Shown here piece after piece: positions 29,893 to 38,439 of a DNA stretch of 62,629 nt. The notes under the pieces were generated by a model. It was not told the DNA's origin, did no database searches, and was given only the letters and a program-made list of their open reading frames with translations. Made by a program: the position numbers and the translations under genes. This stretch comes from Streptomyces niger (lineage in GTDB: Bacteria > Actinomycetota > Actinomycetes > Streptomycetales > Streptomycetaceae). Each line of letters begins with the position of its first letter. The stretch's first letter is position 1. The stretch is taken from positions 1 through 62,629 of the forward strand of contig NZ_JOFQ01000030.1 in assembly GCF_000718305.1 (NCBI RefSeq), written 5' to 3'.

Positions 29893-31131
29893 TCAACGCA
29901 CTTGGGATTTGCGCCGGAGAGCATGAAAGCCAGCGGCACCTGCCGCGAGACCGACGACCAGCAAGCCGGCAACGATCCAGGGTGCGGCGTTGCTACCTTC
30001 CTCCCGGGAACTGTCTGCGGCAAGCCCACCGGAAGGTGCGTCTTTCTTCAGATCCGTCGCTCCCGCGGAAGCAGAAGGCGAGGGAGATGCTGAGGTCTTG
30101 GCTTCAACCAGCGGGTTCACGTCCGCTGGCCCCGGGGTACCCTTGTTATCGAGTACCGCACAACGAGCACAGGTCGTGCCGTATCCCAGTGAAGGGCTCG
30201 GAACCTTTCCGCTTTTTGGCCTGCCGGCGCTCTCCATCATCACGCGCAGGACCTGATTTCCTGTCCAACCCGGATGTTTGGACCAGATGAGGGCAGCTGC
30301 CCCGGACGCGATCGCCGTGGCCTGACTTGTACCGCCGCTCCGGCAGTAGCCGCCCTCTTCTTTGCATCTGATTGGGATGTCTTCGCCGGGGGCAGCGAGC
30401 GCCACTTGCGGTCCCGTGTTCGAATACTTAGTAGCCGTCAAGCTTTGGTTCACGGCGCTGATACCAGCTACTCCTGCGGAACCAGCTGGATACTCTAGAA
30501 CGTTTCCCTTATCGCCAGAATTTCCCGCGCTGGCCATGAGCAGTTTGCCACGATCGATCGCATAATCGACAGCACTCTGCAACTCACGCTGCTCGCGTTG
30601 ACCGACATCGTACTCGGCTTCACCAACCGACATATTAATGACCTTCGCTTCACTGTCGGCCGCGTACCGGATAGCTGAAGCTATCCTTTCAACGAGAGTC
30701 GTACTCTTGGCCTTCTTGTGCGAGTCGACCACGGTCAGCGGTAGAATCTTTGCGCTGGGTGCGAGTCCTTGAATTCCCTGTCCACCAGCGCCATTCCCTG
30801 AGATCAGCATCGCCATTGCGGTGCCATGGCCGTCTTCGTCTTCTTCCGCGCTTTTCCCTGGTACTACGAAGTTCTTGCCTTCCAGCACTTTGCCGGTCAA
30901 TTCCCGTGCGGAAGAGTCGACACCACCATCAAGAACAGCCACCGTGACGCCCTTCCCCGTGCTCACCTCCCACATACGCTCAGCTTGCATCCGGTCGAGG
31001 TACCACTGGCGATCACGCATGCTCTCCGCGAGGGCCGGAGGCGCGACGGTTCCAGAGATGACGAACAAAGAAGCGGCAGTAGAGAATGAGGCAACCGCTC
31101 GGCCCCATGTACGCCTTCGAGTCACCCGCAT
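29893..31131 (-). CDS. mycP: Mycosin (subtilisin-like T7SS protease) 1
   Basis: 412 residues from the ATG at 31131; the frame also opens at a TTG two codons earlier. An N-terminal signal peptide ends near PPALAES. The catalytic triad is D68 (VLDGG), H102 (DGHGT) and S269 (GGTSQAT), with N204 as the oxyanion residue. A Pro/Ser/Ala-rich linker precedes a C-terminal membrane helix (APWIVAGLLVVGLAAGAAGF) and basic tail. This is the mycosin layout: a membrane-anchored protease outside the cytoplasmic membrane that stabilises the ESX complex. Lower GC than mycosin 2, and sits between the EspB-like gene and the effector cassette. Confidence 0.9.
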   Translation of the reverse strand: MRVTRRRTWGRAVASFSTAASLFVISGTVAPPALAESMRDRQWYLDRMQAERMWEVSTGKGVTVAVLDGGVDSSARELTGKVLEGKNFVVPGKSAEEDEDGHGTAMAMLISGNGAGGQGIQGLAPSAKILPLTVVDSHKKAKSTTLVERIASAIRYAADSEAKVINMSVGEAEYDVGQREQRELQSAVDYAIDRGKLLMASAGNSGDKGNVLEYPAGSAGVAGISAVNQSLTATKYSNTGPQVALAAPGEDIPIRCKEEGGYCRSGGTSQATAIASGAAALIWSKHPGWTGNQVLRVMMESAGRPKSGKVPSPSLGYGTTCARCAVLDNKGTPGPADVNPLVEAKTSASPSPSASAGATDLKKDAPSGGLAADSSREEGSNAAPWIVAGLLVVGLAAGAAGFHALRRKSQVR

Positions 31132-31164
31132 AGTCAACCTACCGCTTTCTTTGCCTCTGATGTC

Positions 31165-32601
31165 TTAGTCGATAACGGGAGGAACGACGTTGCGACGTCC
31201 CATGGTCCAGGTCTCCTCATCTTCGGTCAGAGGAGACTGAGTGCTGGAGCGGTGGCCATGCTTCAACGACGCACCCTGGTCGGCAGGATACGAGACAGTC
31301 GATGTCCCTGGGTTGTCCCTGTTCGTCTCACTCCTTCGCAGCAGGCCGCTGCCGCCGGACGTGAATTCCTTTTGGGGCTTACGACCGCTGTTTGGCACCT
31401 GCACTGTTCCGCCTGGCTGGAAGGCCATGCGGCGGCTGGTAGCACTGGAGGAGCTGATACCTCCGGTGCTGCCTGCGACGGCGCCCGAGCCCATCGGTCC
31501 ACGCCCCACGTCACTTTGCGCCCCCGCCCCAATGACCGGCCCACGCGGCACACGAGATTGCGTGCCAGCTTGTGAACCGCCTGGGGTGCCGCCAACAATT
31601 CCGTTGTTGGGGTGGGGCAGTGAGGAAGCGCGTGCAGCTCCCGAACCACCGCTTATTCTCTCTGTCATTCCGGGGATTCCCGTGGACATGCGTCCGCCGG
31701 TGGACGGAGGCAAACCGATTGCTTTTCCACCGGGCATAGTTGGTGCCGGCATCATGACGGGGGGAGTCACGTTAGTGTTCCCCACCGGGCCCGGCAGATT
31801 AGGTGACGTAGGACTCGGAGAAGGCGGAACATGTGGTGCGCTCGGCGGAGCGACAGAGTCAATATGTGTTCGCGATGCCTCCGGGACTCGGACACTATCG
31901 AGTCCGTCATGAGACGTCACAGACATGTGCGGAGAGCTTACGGTGGGATAGGCACCATGTAGGCTGGCCCCTGCTTGTGTGCTGCCGTATCCCGCTTGCC
32001 AACTGTCCCGGTAGTCACTGCTATCCGGCATGACTTCGCCCGGCAGCGGCTTGAACTTTGGTTCTTCGGCTGCGGAGATGGAGCCCTCGGACATCGCGTA
32101 GTACGACGCCAGTTTGTGCATCTGCTTGAGGGCTTCGTTACGGACCTTTTCTTCTTCCTCGGCGTCGGGGGCCTTGCCGTACTCGACCGTGTCTGCCTTG
32201 GGTGAAGAACTCTTCACCTCTATCGTTTTTTCCGTGCTGGCAGGCATATCGGGCATCGACTTGGTGACCTCTTTGAGGGCTTGGCCGGCGGTCACCATGG
32301 CGTCGCCCACACTGCCCGCGTACTCGGCGAGCTTCAGGGTTTCCTTGGCGAATTCGTCGCCCCATTCGCGGAAGGCGTCACCGGCCTTGCCCTCCCACGT
32401 GGTGCGGCCCACGTGCTTTTTGAGTTCCTCGCCGATCCACTTGATCTCGATCTTCGCGTCAGCCAACGCGAACCCCTTGTCGAGGATGTCGTCGGCGTTG
32501 GCTCCTTTGATCATGGCAAGCAGATCTTTGAGCGGCATGTTTTCCAGGTAAGGAAAGTTGTAGCAGGCGTTGAGTGATGGCAGGCTGCTCGCGTCACCCA
32601 T
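31165..32601 (-). CDS. EspB/PPE-like WXG protein with disordered tail
   Basis: 478 residues. The N-terminal about 120 residues form a helical hairpin with a WEG turn at 69-71 (TTWEGKAGDAFREW). A later helix ends with Y168-A-M-S-E172, matching the YxxxD/E export signal of ESX substrates. From about residue 185 onwards the protein is Pro/Gly/Ser-rich and probably disordered, with no enzyme motif. It follows a small PE-like gene by 19 bp, which suggests that together they correspond to the PE and PPE halves of mycobacterial EspB. Probable secreted substrate. Confidence 0.78.
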   Translation of the reverse strand: MGDASSLPSLNACYNFPYLENMPLKDLLAMIKGANADDILDKGFALADAKIEIKWIGEELKKHVGRTTWEGKAGDAFREWGDEFAKETLKLAEYAGSVGDAMVTAGQALKEVTKSMPDMPASTEKTIEVKSSSPKADTVEYGKAPDAEEEEKVRNEALKQMHKLASYYAMSEGSISAAEEPKFKPLPGEVMPDSSDYRDSWQAGYGSTQAGASLHGAYPTVSSPHMSVTSHDGLDSVRVPEASRTHIDSVAPPSAPHVPPSPSPTSPNLPGPVGNTNVTPPVMMPAPTMPGGKAIGLPPSTGGRMSTGIPGMTERISGGSGAARASSLPHPNNGIVGGTPGGSQAGTQSRVPRGPVIGAGAQSDVGRGPMGSGAVAGSTGGISSSSATSRRMAFQPGGTVQVPNSGRKPQKEFTSGGSGLLRRSETNRDNPGTSTVSYPADQGASLKHGHRSSTQSPLTEDEETWTMGRRNVVPPVID

Positions 32602-32619
32602 GGCCGTTCCCCCGTTCGA

Positions 32620-33078
32620 TCAGATGGTGTCTGCGCTGTCCGAGCCTGCCTCAGGCTTTTCCTTGCCCTTGCCGGCTGTTGCCGAATGGTCACCGTTGCT
32701 GGAGGCCGAATAAAAGATCTTGCTCTCGGTCTGGAGCTTCTTCAGGCGCTCGGCGTGCTCTTCGTCGATGTTCTGGTAGCCGCGGTCAGCGGCGTCAACC
32801 GTGATGCCCATCGCTTCGAGTTGGTTACCCAGCATTTCCGAAAGGACCTTCAGCCGGTCGATGACGTTCGAGTACGCCGACCCCAGCTTGGCCGCTTCGG
32901 GGAAAGTTGAGTGACCGAAAACTGCGTTGGTCAGTTTGTGATCGTCGATCTTTTTGTGGTCTGCCTTGGATCCCTGCAGGTCCTTGAGCAGATCATCCAC
33001 TCGCCCCTTGAATTTCTGCAGAGACTCTGTGGGAGCATCCAGGTCTGACTTGCCCCCGCCACCATCGTCTTTCCGCAT
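32620..33078 (-). CDS. Small PE-like helical T7SS protein
   Basis: 152 residues from the ATG at 33078 with GGGGAGG upstream. Charged N-terminus, then long amphipathic helices (LQKFKGRVDDLLKDLQGSKADHKKI; AYSNVIDRLKVLSEMLGNQLEAMGI; DEEHAERLKKLQTESKIFYSAS). Polar Gly/Lys/Glu-rich tail. No WXG turn. Its place between esxB and the EspB-like gene suggests that it pairs with the latter. No database family is claimed. Confidence 0.7.
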   Translation of the reverse strand: MRKDDGGGGKSDLDAPTESLQKFKGRVDDLLKDLQGSKADHKKIDDHKLTNAVFGHSTFPEAAKLGSAYSNVIDRLKVLSEMLGNQLEAMGITVDAADRGYQNIDEEHAERLKKLQTESKIFYSASSNGDHSATAGKGKEKPEAGSDSADTI

Positions 33079-33113
33079 GATGAGCCTCCCCAAAGCTCCG
33101 AGTTCAAGAGGTG

Positions 33114-33144
33114 GGGTGTGAGGCGCCTACGGCACCTCACACCC
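33114..33144 (-). terminator. Hairpin between esxB and the PE-like gene
   Basis: 10-bp perfect stem GGGTGTGAGG/CCTCACACCC (33114-33123 with 33135-33144) in the gap after esxB. Likely a partial terminator or mRNA-processing site that would keep esxA/esxB transcripts more abundant than the downstream genes. Confidence 0.6.
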
Positions 33145-33196
33145 TGGAACACTCTTGCGTGTCACTGTGATGATGTAGTCGCGACAGCGGCTACGA

Positions 33197-33472
33197 CTAG
33201 AACCTGCGGGCGTTTCCGTGGTCGACGCCCTTGTAGCCCTCGGTTGCGCTCTCCAGCTTCCGCGAAATCGACAGCAGCGTTTCATGCATGCTGTTAACGC
33301 GCTGATCCCAGTCACGCTGACGGTCGTAGAAGGCTCGCTGCGTCTCACCGTCCCAGGACTCAACGACCCTCTTGACCCGCCTGTTCAAGTCGTCGAGTTC
33401 AGACTTGATCGACTCGGCTGTCTTCTTTACCTTGTGCGAGGCGTGGACGACCTCGGCATAGGTGATTTCCAT
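33197..33472 (-). CDS. esxB: WXG100 protein, EsxB-like
   Basis: 91 residues, typical for WXG100 proteins. Two helices flank the turn WDG (VVESWDGETQRAFYDRQ). The C-terminus contains Y-K-G-V-D, matching the YxxxD/E secretion signal recognised by EccC domain 3, which is normally on EsxB. Ribosome site AGGGGAGG before ATG. Follows esxA by 49 bp, so the two should be co-expressed and form a heterodimer. The A/B naming rests only on the C-terminal signal. Confidence 0.9.
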   Translation of the reverse strand: MEITYAEVVHASHKVKKTAESIKSELDDLNRRVKRVVESWDGETQRAFYDRQRDWDQRVNSMHETLLSISRKLESATEGYKGVDHGNARRF

Positions 33473-33521
33473 TAGTGGTGCCTCCCCTGGTGCGGTGCTG
33501 GTGGTTTCGATGCAGAACGGG

Positions 33522-33863
33522 TCACGAAACCTGGAAACGGTCGAGTACGCCGTTACCGCCCAGGTCGCCGGCGCTCTTGAAGGAGTTGAGCTGCTCGGTC
33601 TCCTGCTCGCTGAAACCGTCGCGGCTCGCCTTCACCGCATCCTTGATGAACACCAAGAGGTCCTTGAGGCGCCGCGTGTCGTCGTTCACCTGTCGCTGGA
33701 GGTTGTTGTAGGCGTTGGCCGCAACACCCTTCCAGTTCCCCTCGACGTGGTTGACCGTGTGGTTGAGATCCTTGATCTTCGCCTCAAGCGTGACTTCCAT
33801 GCGCTGGAGGTCCTTGACCAGGTCGTCCAGTTCCTCGTTTGTGAGCTTGAGCTTTCCGCTCAT
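33522..33863 (-). CDS. esxA: WXG100 protein, EsxA-like
   Basis: 113 residues. Helix–turn–helix with the WKG turn in HVEGNWKGVAANAYNNLQ, long amphipathic flanks and a short tail without the YxxxD/E signal. Strong ribosome site GGGGGAGGG before ATG. First gene of the esxA–esxB–PE-like–EspB-like run. Expected to be exported with EsxB by the ESX complex. Confidence 0.9.
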   Translation of the reverse strand: MSGKLKLTNEELDDLVKDLQRMEVTLEAKIKDLNHTVNHVEGNWKGVAANAYNNLQRQVNDDTRRLKDLLVFIKDAVKASRDGFSEQETEQLNSFKSAGDLGGNGVLDRFQVS

Positions 33864-33926
33864 TTCGCGCCCTCCCCCATATTCTGGACACGAGAGACCG
33901 CTTCGGCAGTGCTCCCGGACGCAGCA

Positions 33927-33953
33927 GACTAGTTGCTATGAGTCACTCTAGTC
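33927..33953 (-). promoter_or_regulatory. Inverted repeat upstream of esxA
   Basis: GACTAG (33927-33932) and CTAGTC (33948-33953) flank a 15-base AT-rich centre about 65 bp before the esxA start. It could be an operator or the esxA leader hairpin. Unproven. Confidence 0.35.
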
Positions 33954-34037
33954 ATCGGCGTTACCGGCACCAACCCATCCCCACACGCCCCAAGTTGCGC
34001 CGTTTCGGGCATTGACCACGGATTCTGGAAGGCCCAC
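33948..34037 (-). CDS. Possible 29-residue tryptophan-rich peptide
   Basis: Short frame from a GTG at 34037 (weak AGG upstream; another GTG lies six codons in) ending at a TAG upstream of esxA. The peptide ends ATWGVWGWVGAGNADD, with three tryptophans in six residues. It lies in the 233-bp gap between mycosin 2 and esxA. It may be a leader peptide, a small secreted peptide or chance. There is no homology evidence in hand. Confidence 0.25.
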   Translation of the reverse strand: MGLPESVVNARNGATWGVWGWVGAGNADD

Positions 34038-34096
34038 TCGAGCAGCCTGTAGGGGGTGATTTTGACTGAGATGGACAACTAGGGCGTTATGCGCAT

Positions 34097-35344
34097 CTAC
34101 CTGCTGGATCGGCGTCGTGCGCGCTCCCGCAGCACTGCGGCTGTCCCCACGGCGATGGCGACCAGTACCCCCGCGGCGCCGAGCGTATAAGTGGCGATGC
34201 GCTCTTTCCGCTCTGCCGGGGTTTCTCCGTCGGCAACGGGAAACGGATCCGGCGCCAGGGCACTCCTGCCCTGGTCCGCCTCCGCGGATGGTTGTTCGAT
34301 GGGCTCGTCGTCGTCGCTGAGGGCTCGCACCGGGTCGACAACACCCCAACCGATGAACTTGTCTCGCCCGTTGACTCCGCGTTCTGCGGTCTGTTCGATC
34401 TGGGCCACGACTTGATGGGCCTTCCAGTCGGGATGCTTGGCGCGGATCAACGCCGCCACCCCCGAGACGTACGGAGCGGAGAAACTCGTGCCGTTGTCCA
34501 CGCACTGGCCCCCCTTGGGCACCGTCGAGACGATGTCGACGCCCGGAGCCGCCACACCGACGAAGTCACCACTCTGGGAGAAGGAAGCGCGTCCGTTGTC
34601 CCGGTCCGAGGCGCCCACTGCCAGGACCCCGGGTATTGCGGCTGGATAGGTCTTCCTGGACTTTCCGTCCGCGCCATCGTTGCCGGCCGCTGCGACCACG
34701 ACGATGTCGTGGTTCAACGCTTGCTCCACCGCCGCCGTCAAGGCCGCCGAGGGCCGCTTCGCCACGGTGTCCTGAGAGATGTTGATGACCTTGGCGCCTT
34801 CCTGCATGGCCTTCTTGATGGCTTGAGCCATGCCCTCAGGTCTGCCGCTGTTCCTGTCGTCGTTCTGCTTGAGTGGGATGATCTTCGCCTGCGGCGCCAG
34901 GCCGACGAAGCCCGTCCCCGGGCGCGGTCGAGCGGCGATTATGCCGGCAACCTTCGTGCCATGCCCCACCTGGTCTTCCGTCGCGTCCGCGTCCTTACCA
35001 CCCGGCAGGTAGACACCGCCTGCTCTCGCGTCGACCGCGGCTTTGAGCTGCACGTTGCTGTCGTCGACGCCGGTGTCGATGACGGCAACCCGCACAGGGC
35101 GCCCCTCCGGATCCAGTCCCTTCGTGTCCTTCCACAACTGATCCAGCACGATGCGCTGCAGCGCCCAAGGCGTGCCCTTGATCTGCTTCTTCATCGGAAA
35201 GGTGCACTGACCGCTGCCCTCCAGGAGCTCAGTGGCCGGCTCTCGACGCTCAGCGGCACCGGCGCTCGGCACCACCATGAGAGTTACCAGGACTGCGAGC
35301 ACTGCTGTCGGCGCGAACCCAGCGGGCGGCTTCCGTGAAGTCAT
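34097..35344 (-). CDS. mycP: Mycosin (subtilisin-like T7SS protease) 2
   Basis: 415 residues. Signal peptide (VLAVLVTLMVVPSAGA) at the N-terminus. Triad D90 (VIDTGVD), H128 (VGHGT) and S287 (NGTSFSAP). A charged linker precedes a C-terminal membrane helix (YTLGAAGVLVAIAVGTAAVL) and an arginine-rich end. The start at 35344 has AGGGAAA upstream. An alternative ATG at 35377 overlaps the eccB stop (TAATG) and adds 11 residues. Follows eccB directly, the canonical place for the core mycosin, so this copy is the better candidate for the essential one. Confidence 0.93.
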   Translation of the reverse strand: MTSRKPPAGFAPTAVLAVLVTLMVVPSAGAAERREPATELLEGSGQCTFPMKKQIKGTPWALQRIVLDQLWKDTKGLDPEGRPVRVAVIDTGVDDSNVQLKAAVDARAGGVYLPGGKDADATEDQVGHGTKVAGIIAARPRPGTGFVGLAPQAKIIPLKQNDDRNSGRPEGMAQAIKKAMQEGAKVINISQDTVAKRPSAALTAAVEQALNHDIVVVAAAGNDGADGKSRKTYPAAIPGVLAVGASDRDNGRASFSQSGDFVGVAAPGVDIVSTVPKGGQCVDNGTSFSAPYVSGVAALIRAKHPDWKAHQVVAQIEQTAERGVNGRDKFIGWGVVDPVRALSDDDEPIEQPSAEADQGRSALAPDPFPVADGETPAERKERIATYTLGAAGVLVAIAVGTAAVLRERARRRSSR

Positions 35345-35376
35345 TCGCTTTTCCCTGTTCCAGGCCGTAACGGACA

Positions 35377-36864
35377 TTACGACCCCTGTGGCTGCCTGGC
35401 ACTGTCTACGTCGAGCCGCGGCCCGACCGGAAGGAACTCCGACCACCCGATGGGAACAGGAACCGGGCTGGTGCCTCGGTAGCCGAGCTTGTTCTGTGCG
35501 TTCCGGCCATTCGAGGAGTCCAACTGGTAACGCAGACCGGTGTCGGTGACGAGGAAGACCGGACCGGAGCCGGTCGCCTTGCCCTGGAACTGCCGGTAGA
35601 GGAGTCCGGTGCCGGGGGTGACGTAGGCACTCGTGGCGCCGTCCACGATCGCCTTGGGGTAGCCCTCACCTGCCCATGCCCCCAATTCGGGTGTCCCGTC
35701 CTCCTTGACACCTGTGAGGATGCTGCACACGGTGTCCTTCACAGCCGTGTCGGTACCTGCCTCACCGGAGTTCGCCTGTCGCGGGGCGTGTGTCGGCCAC
35801 TTCTTCGCCGCATAGAACTCGTCGCCGTTCGATGTGAAATCAGGGGCGTTCACGCGTACCGCGGTGCCTTCTTGCCCCAACGTGGTCAGCTGCGGACTAC
35901 CCAAGAGGAGACGGGCCACGAATTCGGAGACACGCGCCACTCGGCCCTGCAGAACAACGTAGTTCTGCGTAGTCACTCCGGACCTCGCCTCCAGCACCAT
36001 GCCCACACGGTTGGCGTCACCGAGGCTGGGGATGCCCGCATTCGTACCGACCGTCCCGGGAACGACGGGGAAATCGATCGGCTTACCGTCCCCGAGCGAG
36101 TGCAACCATTCATCGCTCACCAACTGGGGCTGGGCACCGTCCTTGAACAGGGCGCGGAGCAACGAGTTGTAGGCGGCTCCGGCCTGCTGCCCGGTCTGTG
36201 CCCCGCCGATCACGTACTTCATGCCGTGCGGGTCGACAAGGTAGCGCTCCCCTGCCTTGCTGCGAACGTAGAGGGCCTGGCCGCCGTGCAGCCGGTTGCG
36301 ACCCTCCACCCTTCCCGCTTCACGATCGGCGAAGAGAAAGACGGCCCGCTGTGTCGATCTCCCGTTGGCGCTGGGCTGTTCACAGACCGCCCAGTCCTTC
36401 CTCGTACCCGCGTCCTCAGGCGTCGGCATCCGGTCCGGAGCATAGGGAATACCAACGGTCGGTCCGCGCTGGAGTTTCCCGTTGTCGAGCTCCGAATCCT
36501 GCACCCTGATGATGTCCGCATCGCCGTTCCCCTGCATGAGCAACTTGGCCGAGGCGAGATTGAGAACCGGATGGAGCTGACTCTTCTTGTCTGTGCCCAG
36601 TACGACATAGCGCGAAGTCGAGTCAGTTCCCACGATGACGTGCGCGCCAGGCTTGCTCCAGCCCTGCGGGGCGACCGGCCGGAACGCTCCCCACGCACCG
36701 AATCCGATGACGACCAGGGCGCCAGCGACGAGCCCGGGGAGCAGTGAGCGCAGCGGCCGTGGGGCGCCTTCTTCGGTGACGCCGGAAGAGGGCTGCAGAA
36801 AAGCGGCTATTGTCCGCTTCCTGGCAAAGGTGTATGCGCTGAACTCTTCTCGTCGAGATGCCAT
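35377..36864 (-). CDS. eccB: Type VII secretion protein EccB
   Basis: 495 residues. A short cytoplasmic N-terminus with the conserved RREEFSAYTFARKR segment is followed by one membrane helix (about residues 41-63) and a large extracytoplasmic domain of repeated folds. Two cysteines (in WAVCEQPS and DTVCSILTG) may form the disulphide known in EccB. EccB occupies the periplasmic face of the ESX complex and contacts the mycosin encoded next. GGGGAG precedes the ATG. Divergent from eccE. Confidence 0.94.
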   Translation of the reverse strand: MASRREEFSAYTFARKRTIAAFLQPSSGVTEEGAPRPLRSLLPGLVAGALVVIGFGAWGAFRPVAPQGWSKPGAHVIVGTDSTSRYVVLGTDKKSQLHPVLNLASAKLLMQGNGDADIIRVQDSELDNGKLQRGPTVGIPYAPDRMPTPEDAGTRKDWAVCEQPSANGRSTQRAVFLFADREAGRVEGRNRLHGGQALYVRSKAGERYLVDPHGMKYVIGGAQTGQQAGAAYNSLLRALFKDGAQPQLVSDEWLHSLGDGKPIDFPVVPGTVGTNAGIPSLGDANRVGMVLEARSGVTTQNYVVLQGRVARVSEFVARLLLGSPQLTTLGQEGTAVRVNAPDFTSNGDEFYAAKKWPTHAPRQANSGEAGTDTAVKDTVCSILTGVKEDGTPELGAWAGEGYPKAIVDGATSAYVTPGTGLLYRQFQGKATGSGPVFLVTDTGLRYQLDSSNGRNAQNKLGYRGTSPVPVPIGWSEFLPVGPRLDVDSARQPQGS

Positions 36865-37167
36865 GTGCAGCCGCTTCTCCCCGTCTTGACCTCAGCAGCC
36901 CGGCGCTGCCGCCGACCTGCGGGCGCCGCCCCGGTCCAGTCTTTTCGCTGGGAACCCACTATGCCGGTAGATGCGCACACCACGTCGCTCGGGGCCGTCC
37001 GCGTTATGGATCGAAAAGCACGCATTCTTGATGATTCGGCCGCGGATAGGCCGCACCCCTACCACTGGCCCTTCCGAGTTCCCGATAGCGTGACTGCGCG
37101 GTCGACCGGTCTGCACTTGACGGACCTCCCGCTGACAGGGACGAAAGGAACAAGGGGGATCTCCCTG
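36865..37167. promoter_or_regulatory. Divergent eccB / eccE promoter region
   Basis: 303 bp between the starts of eccB (leftward) and eccE (rightward), expected to contain two promoters. The plus-strand frame of eccE stays open through it, but the reading is not EccE-like. No clear operator seen. Confidence 0.45.
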
Positions 37168-38439
37168 ATGAGTTCTGCCACTCGGTCGCGCCCCCGCGCA
37201 CGCAACCGTGCGCCGGAGCCGCGTGACATCCGGCGGCAGCCTTCGCGTTCGGGGAGGCTCGGTCCCCTCAAACTGCAGCAGTTGGTGCTCCTGGAAGCGG
37301 CCGCTGCCGTGGTGCTGGTCGGCTGGGCCATTTCCAACGTCCTGCTCGTGCCGGCGATCGTCCTTGCAGTACTGCTCGCGCTCTTCGCACTGCTGCGGCG
37401 CCGACAGCAGCCGTTCTCGGAGTGGTTGACCACGGCGACCTCGCTCCGCCGTCGTCAGCGGGCCGCAGCGGGGCCGGCTCTCCCCGTCGCGGACCCCGCC
37501 TTCGCGCCCGTCGCGGAATGCGATCCCGCGTTGCACACCTACGCCTTCACCTCGCGTGACCGACGCGAGATCGGAATGATCAGTGACGGCACGTTCCTCA
37601 CCGCTGTGCTCCAAGTGCAGACCACGGATTCCCCGCTACGCCCCGCGCGGCTCCAACGCCCTTTCCCGGTGCGCTTGCTGAACGACGCTCTGGCGGTGGA
37701 CGACATCCGGCTGGAGTCCGTCCAGATGGTTCTGCACACCCAGCCGGCACCGTCGCCCTACCTACCCGAGCAGGCGCTCGCCGCGCGCAGTTACCAGACG
37801 CTGCACGAGCAGAGCGGCTCACCTGCGCTCCGTCTGACGTGGATCGCGCTGAAGCTCCATCCTGAGCTGTGCCCTGAAGCCGTTCAGGCTCGGGGTGGCG
37901 GACTCGAAGGGGCCCAACGCTGTCTCCTGCGGGCGGTGGACCAACTCGCAAGCCGGGTCACGGGAGCCGGATTCACATCCAAGGTGCTCGGGGAGAGCGA
38001 GCTGATCACTGCCCTGGCAACGTCCGTCTGCGCAAATCCGCGCGCGACCGCACAGGCCGAGCACTCCGGCATCGCCACACGACGCACGCAAGAAACGTCC
38101 CGCGCATGGCGTTGCGATGATCGCTGGCACACCACCTACTGGATGGGACGATGGCCTCCGTTGGGCGCAGGTGAAACGCCGTTGCCCCAGGTGGTTGCGC
38201 TACTGACATCGATGCCCGCGCTCGCCACCACGTTCAGTCTCACGCTTGCGGGCGGCAGCCGCAGCGGGCCCGCTGTGAGCGGCCACGTCCGGATCACCGG
38301 ACGGAGCGATACCGATTTGGTCAAGGCTCGAGCCGTCCTGGGACGAGCTGCACGAGCAGCGAAGGTCGGCCTCGTACGTCTCGATCGCGAACAGCTGCCC
38401 GGTGTCCTCGCGACTCTGCCGTTGGGAGGGACTCGTTGA
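37168..38439 (+). CDS. eccE: Type VII secretion protein EccE
   Basis: 423 residues from the ATG at 37168 (AAGGGGGAT upstream). A basic N-terminus, two adjacent hydrophobic helices (LVLLEAAAAVVLVGWAISN and LLVPAIVLAVLLALFALL) and a soluble EccE domain containing LHPELCPEAV and SRAWRCDDRWHTTYWM. This is the peripheral subunit of the ESX membrane complex. Its stop overlaps the next start as TGATG. Assigned by topology and context; the sequence family is divergent, so slightly less certain than EccB/C/D. Confidence 0.85.
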   Translation: MSSATRSRPRARNRAPEPRDIRRQPSRSGRLGPLKLQQLVLLEAAAAVVLVGWAISNVLLVPAIVLAVLLALFALLRRRQQPFSEWLTTATSLRRRQRAAAGPALPVADPAFAPVAECDPALHTYAFTSRDRREIGMISDGTFLTAVLQVQTTDSPLRPARLQRPFPVRLLNDALAVDDIRLESVQMVLHTQPAPSPYLPEQALAARSYQTLHEQSGSPALRLTWIALKLHPELCPEAVQARGGGLEGAQRCLLRAVDQLASRVTGAGFTSKVLGESELITALATSVCANPRATAQAEHSGIATRRTQETSRAWRCDDRWHTTYWMGRWPPLGAGETPLPQVVALLTSMPALATTFSLTLAGGSRSGPAVSGHVRITGRSDTDLVKARAVLGRAARAAKVGLVRLDREQLPGVLATLPLGGTR

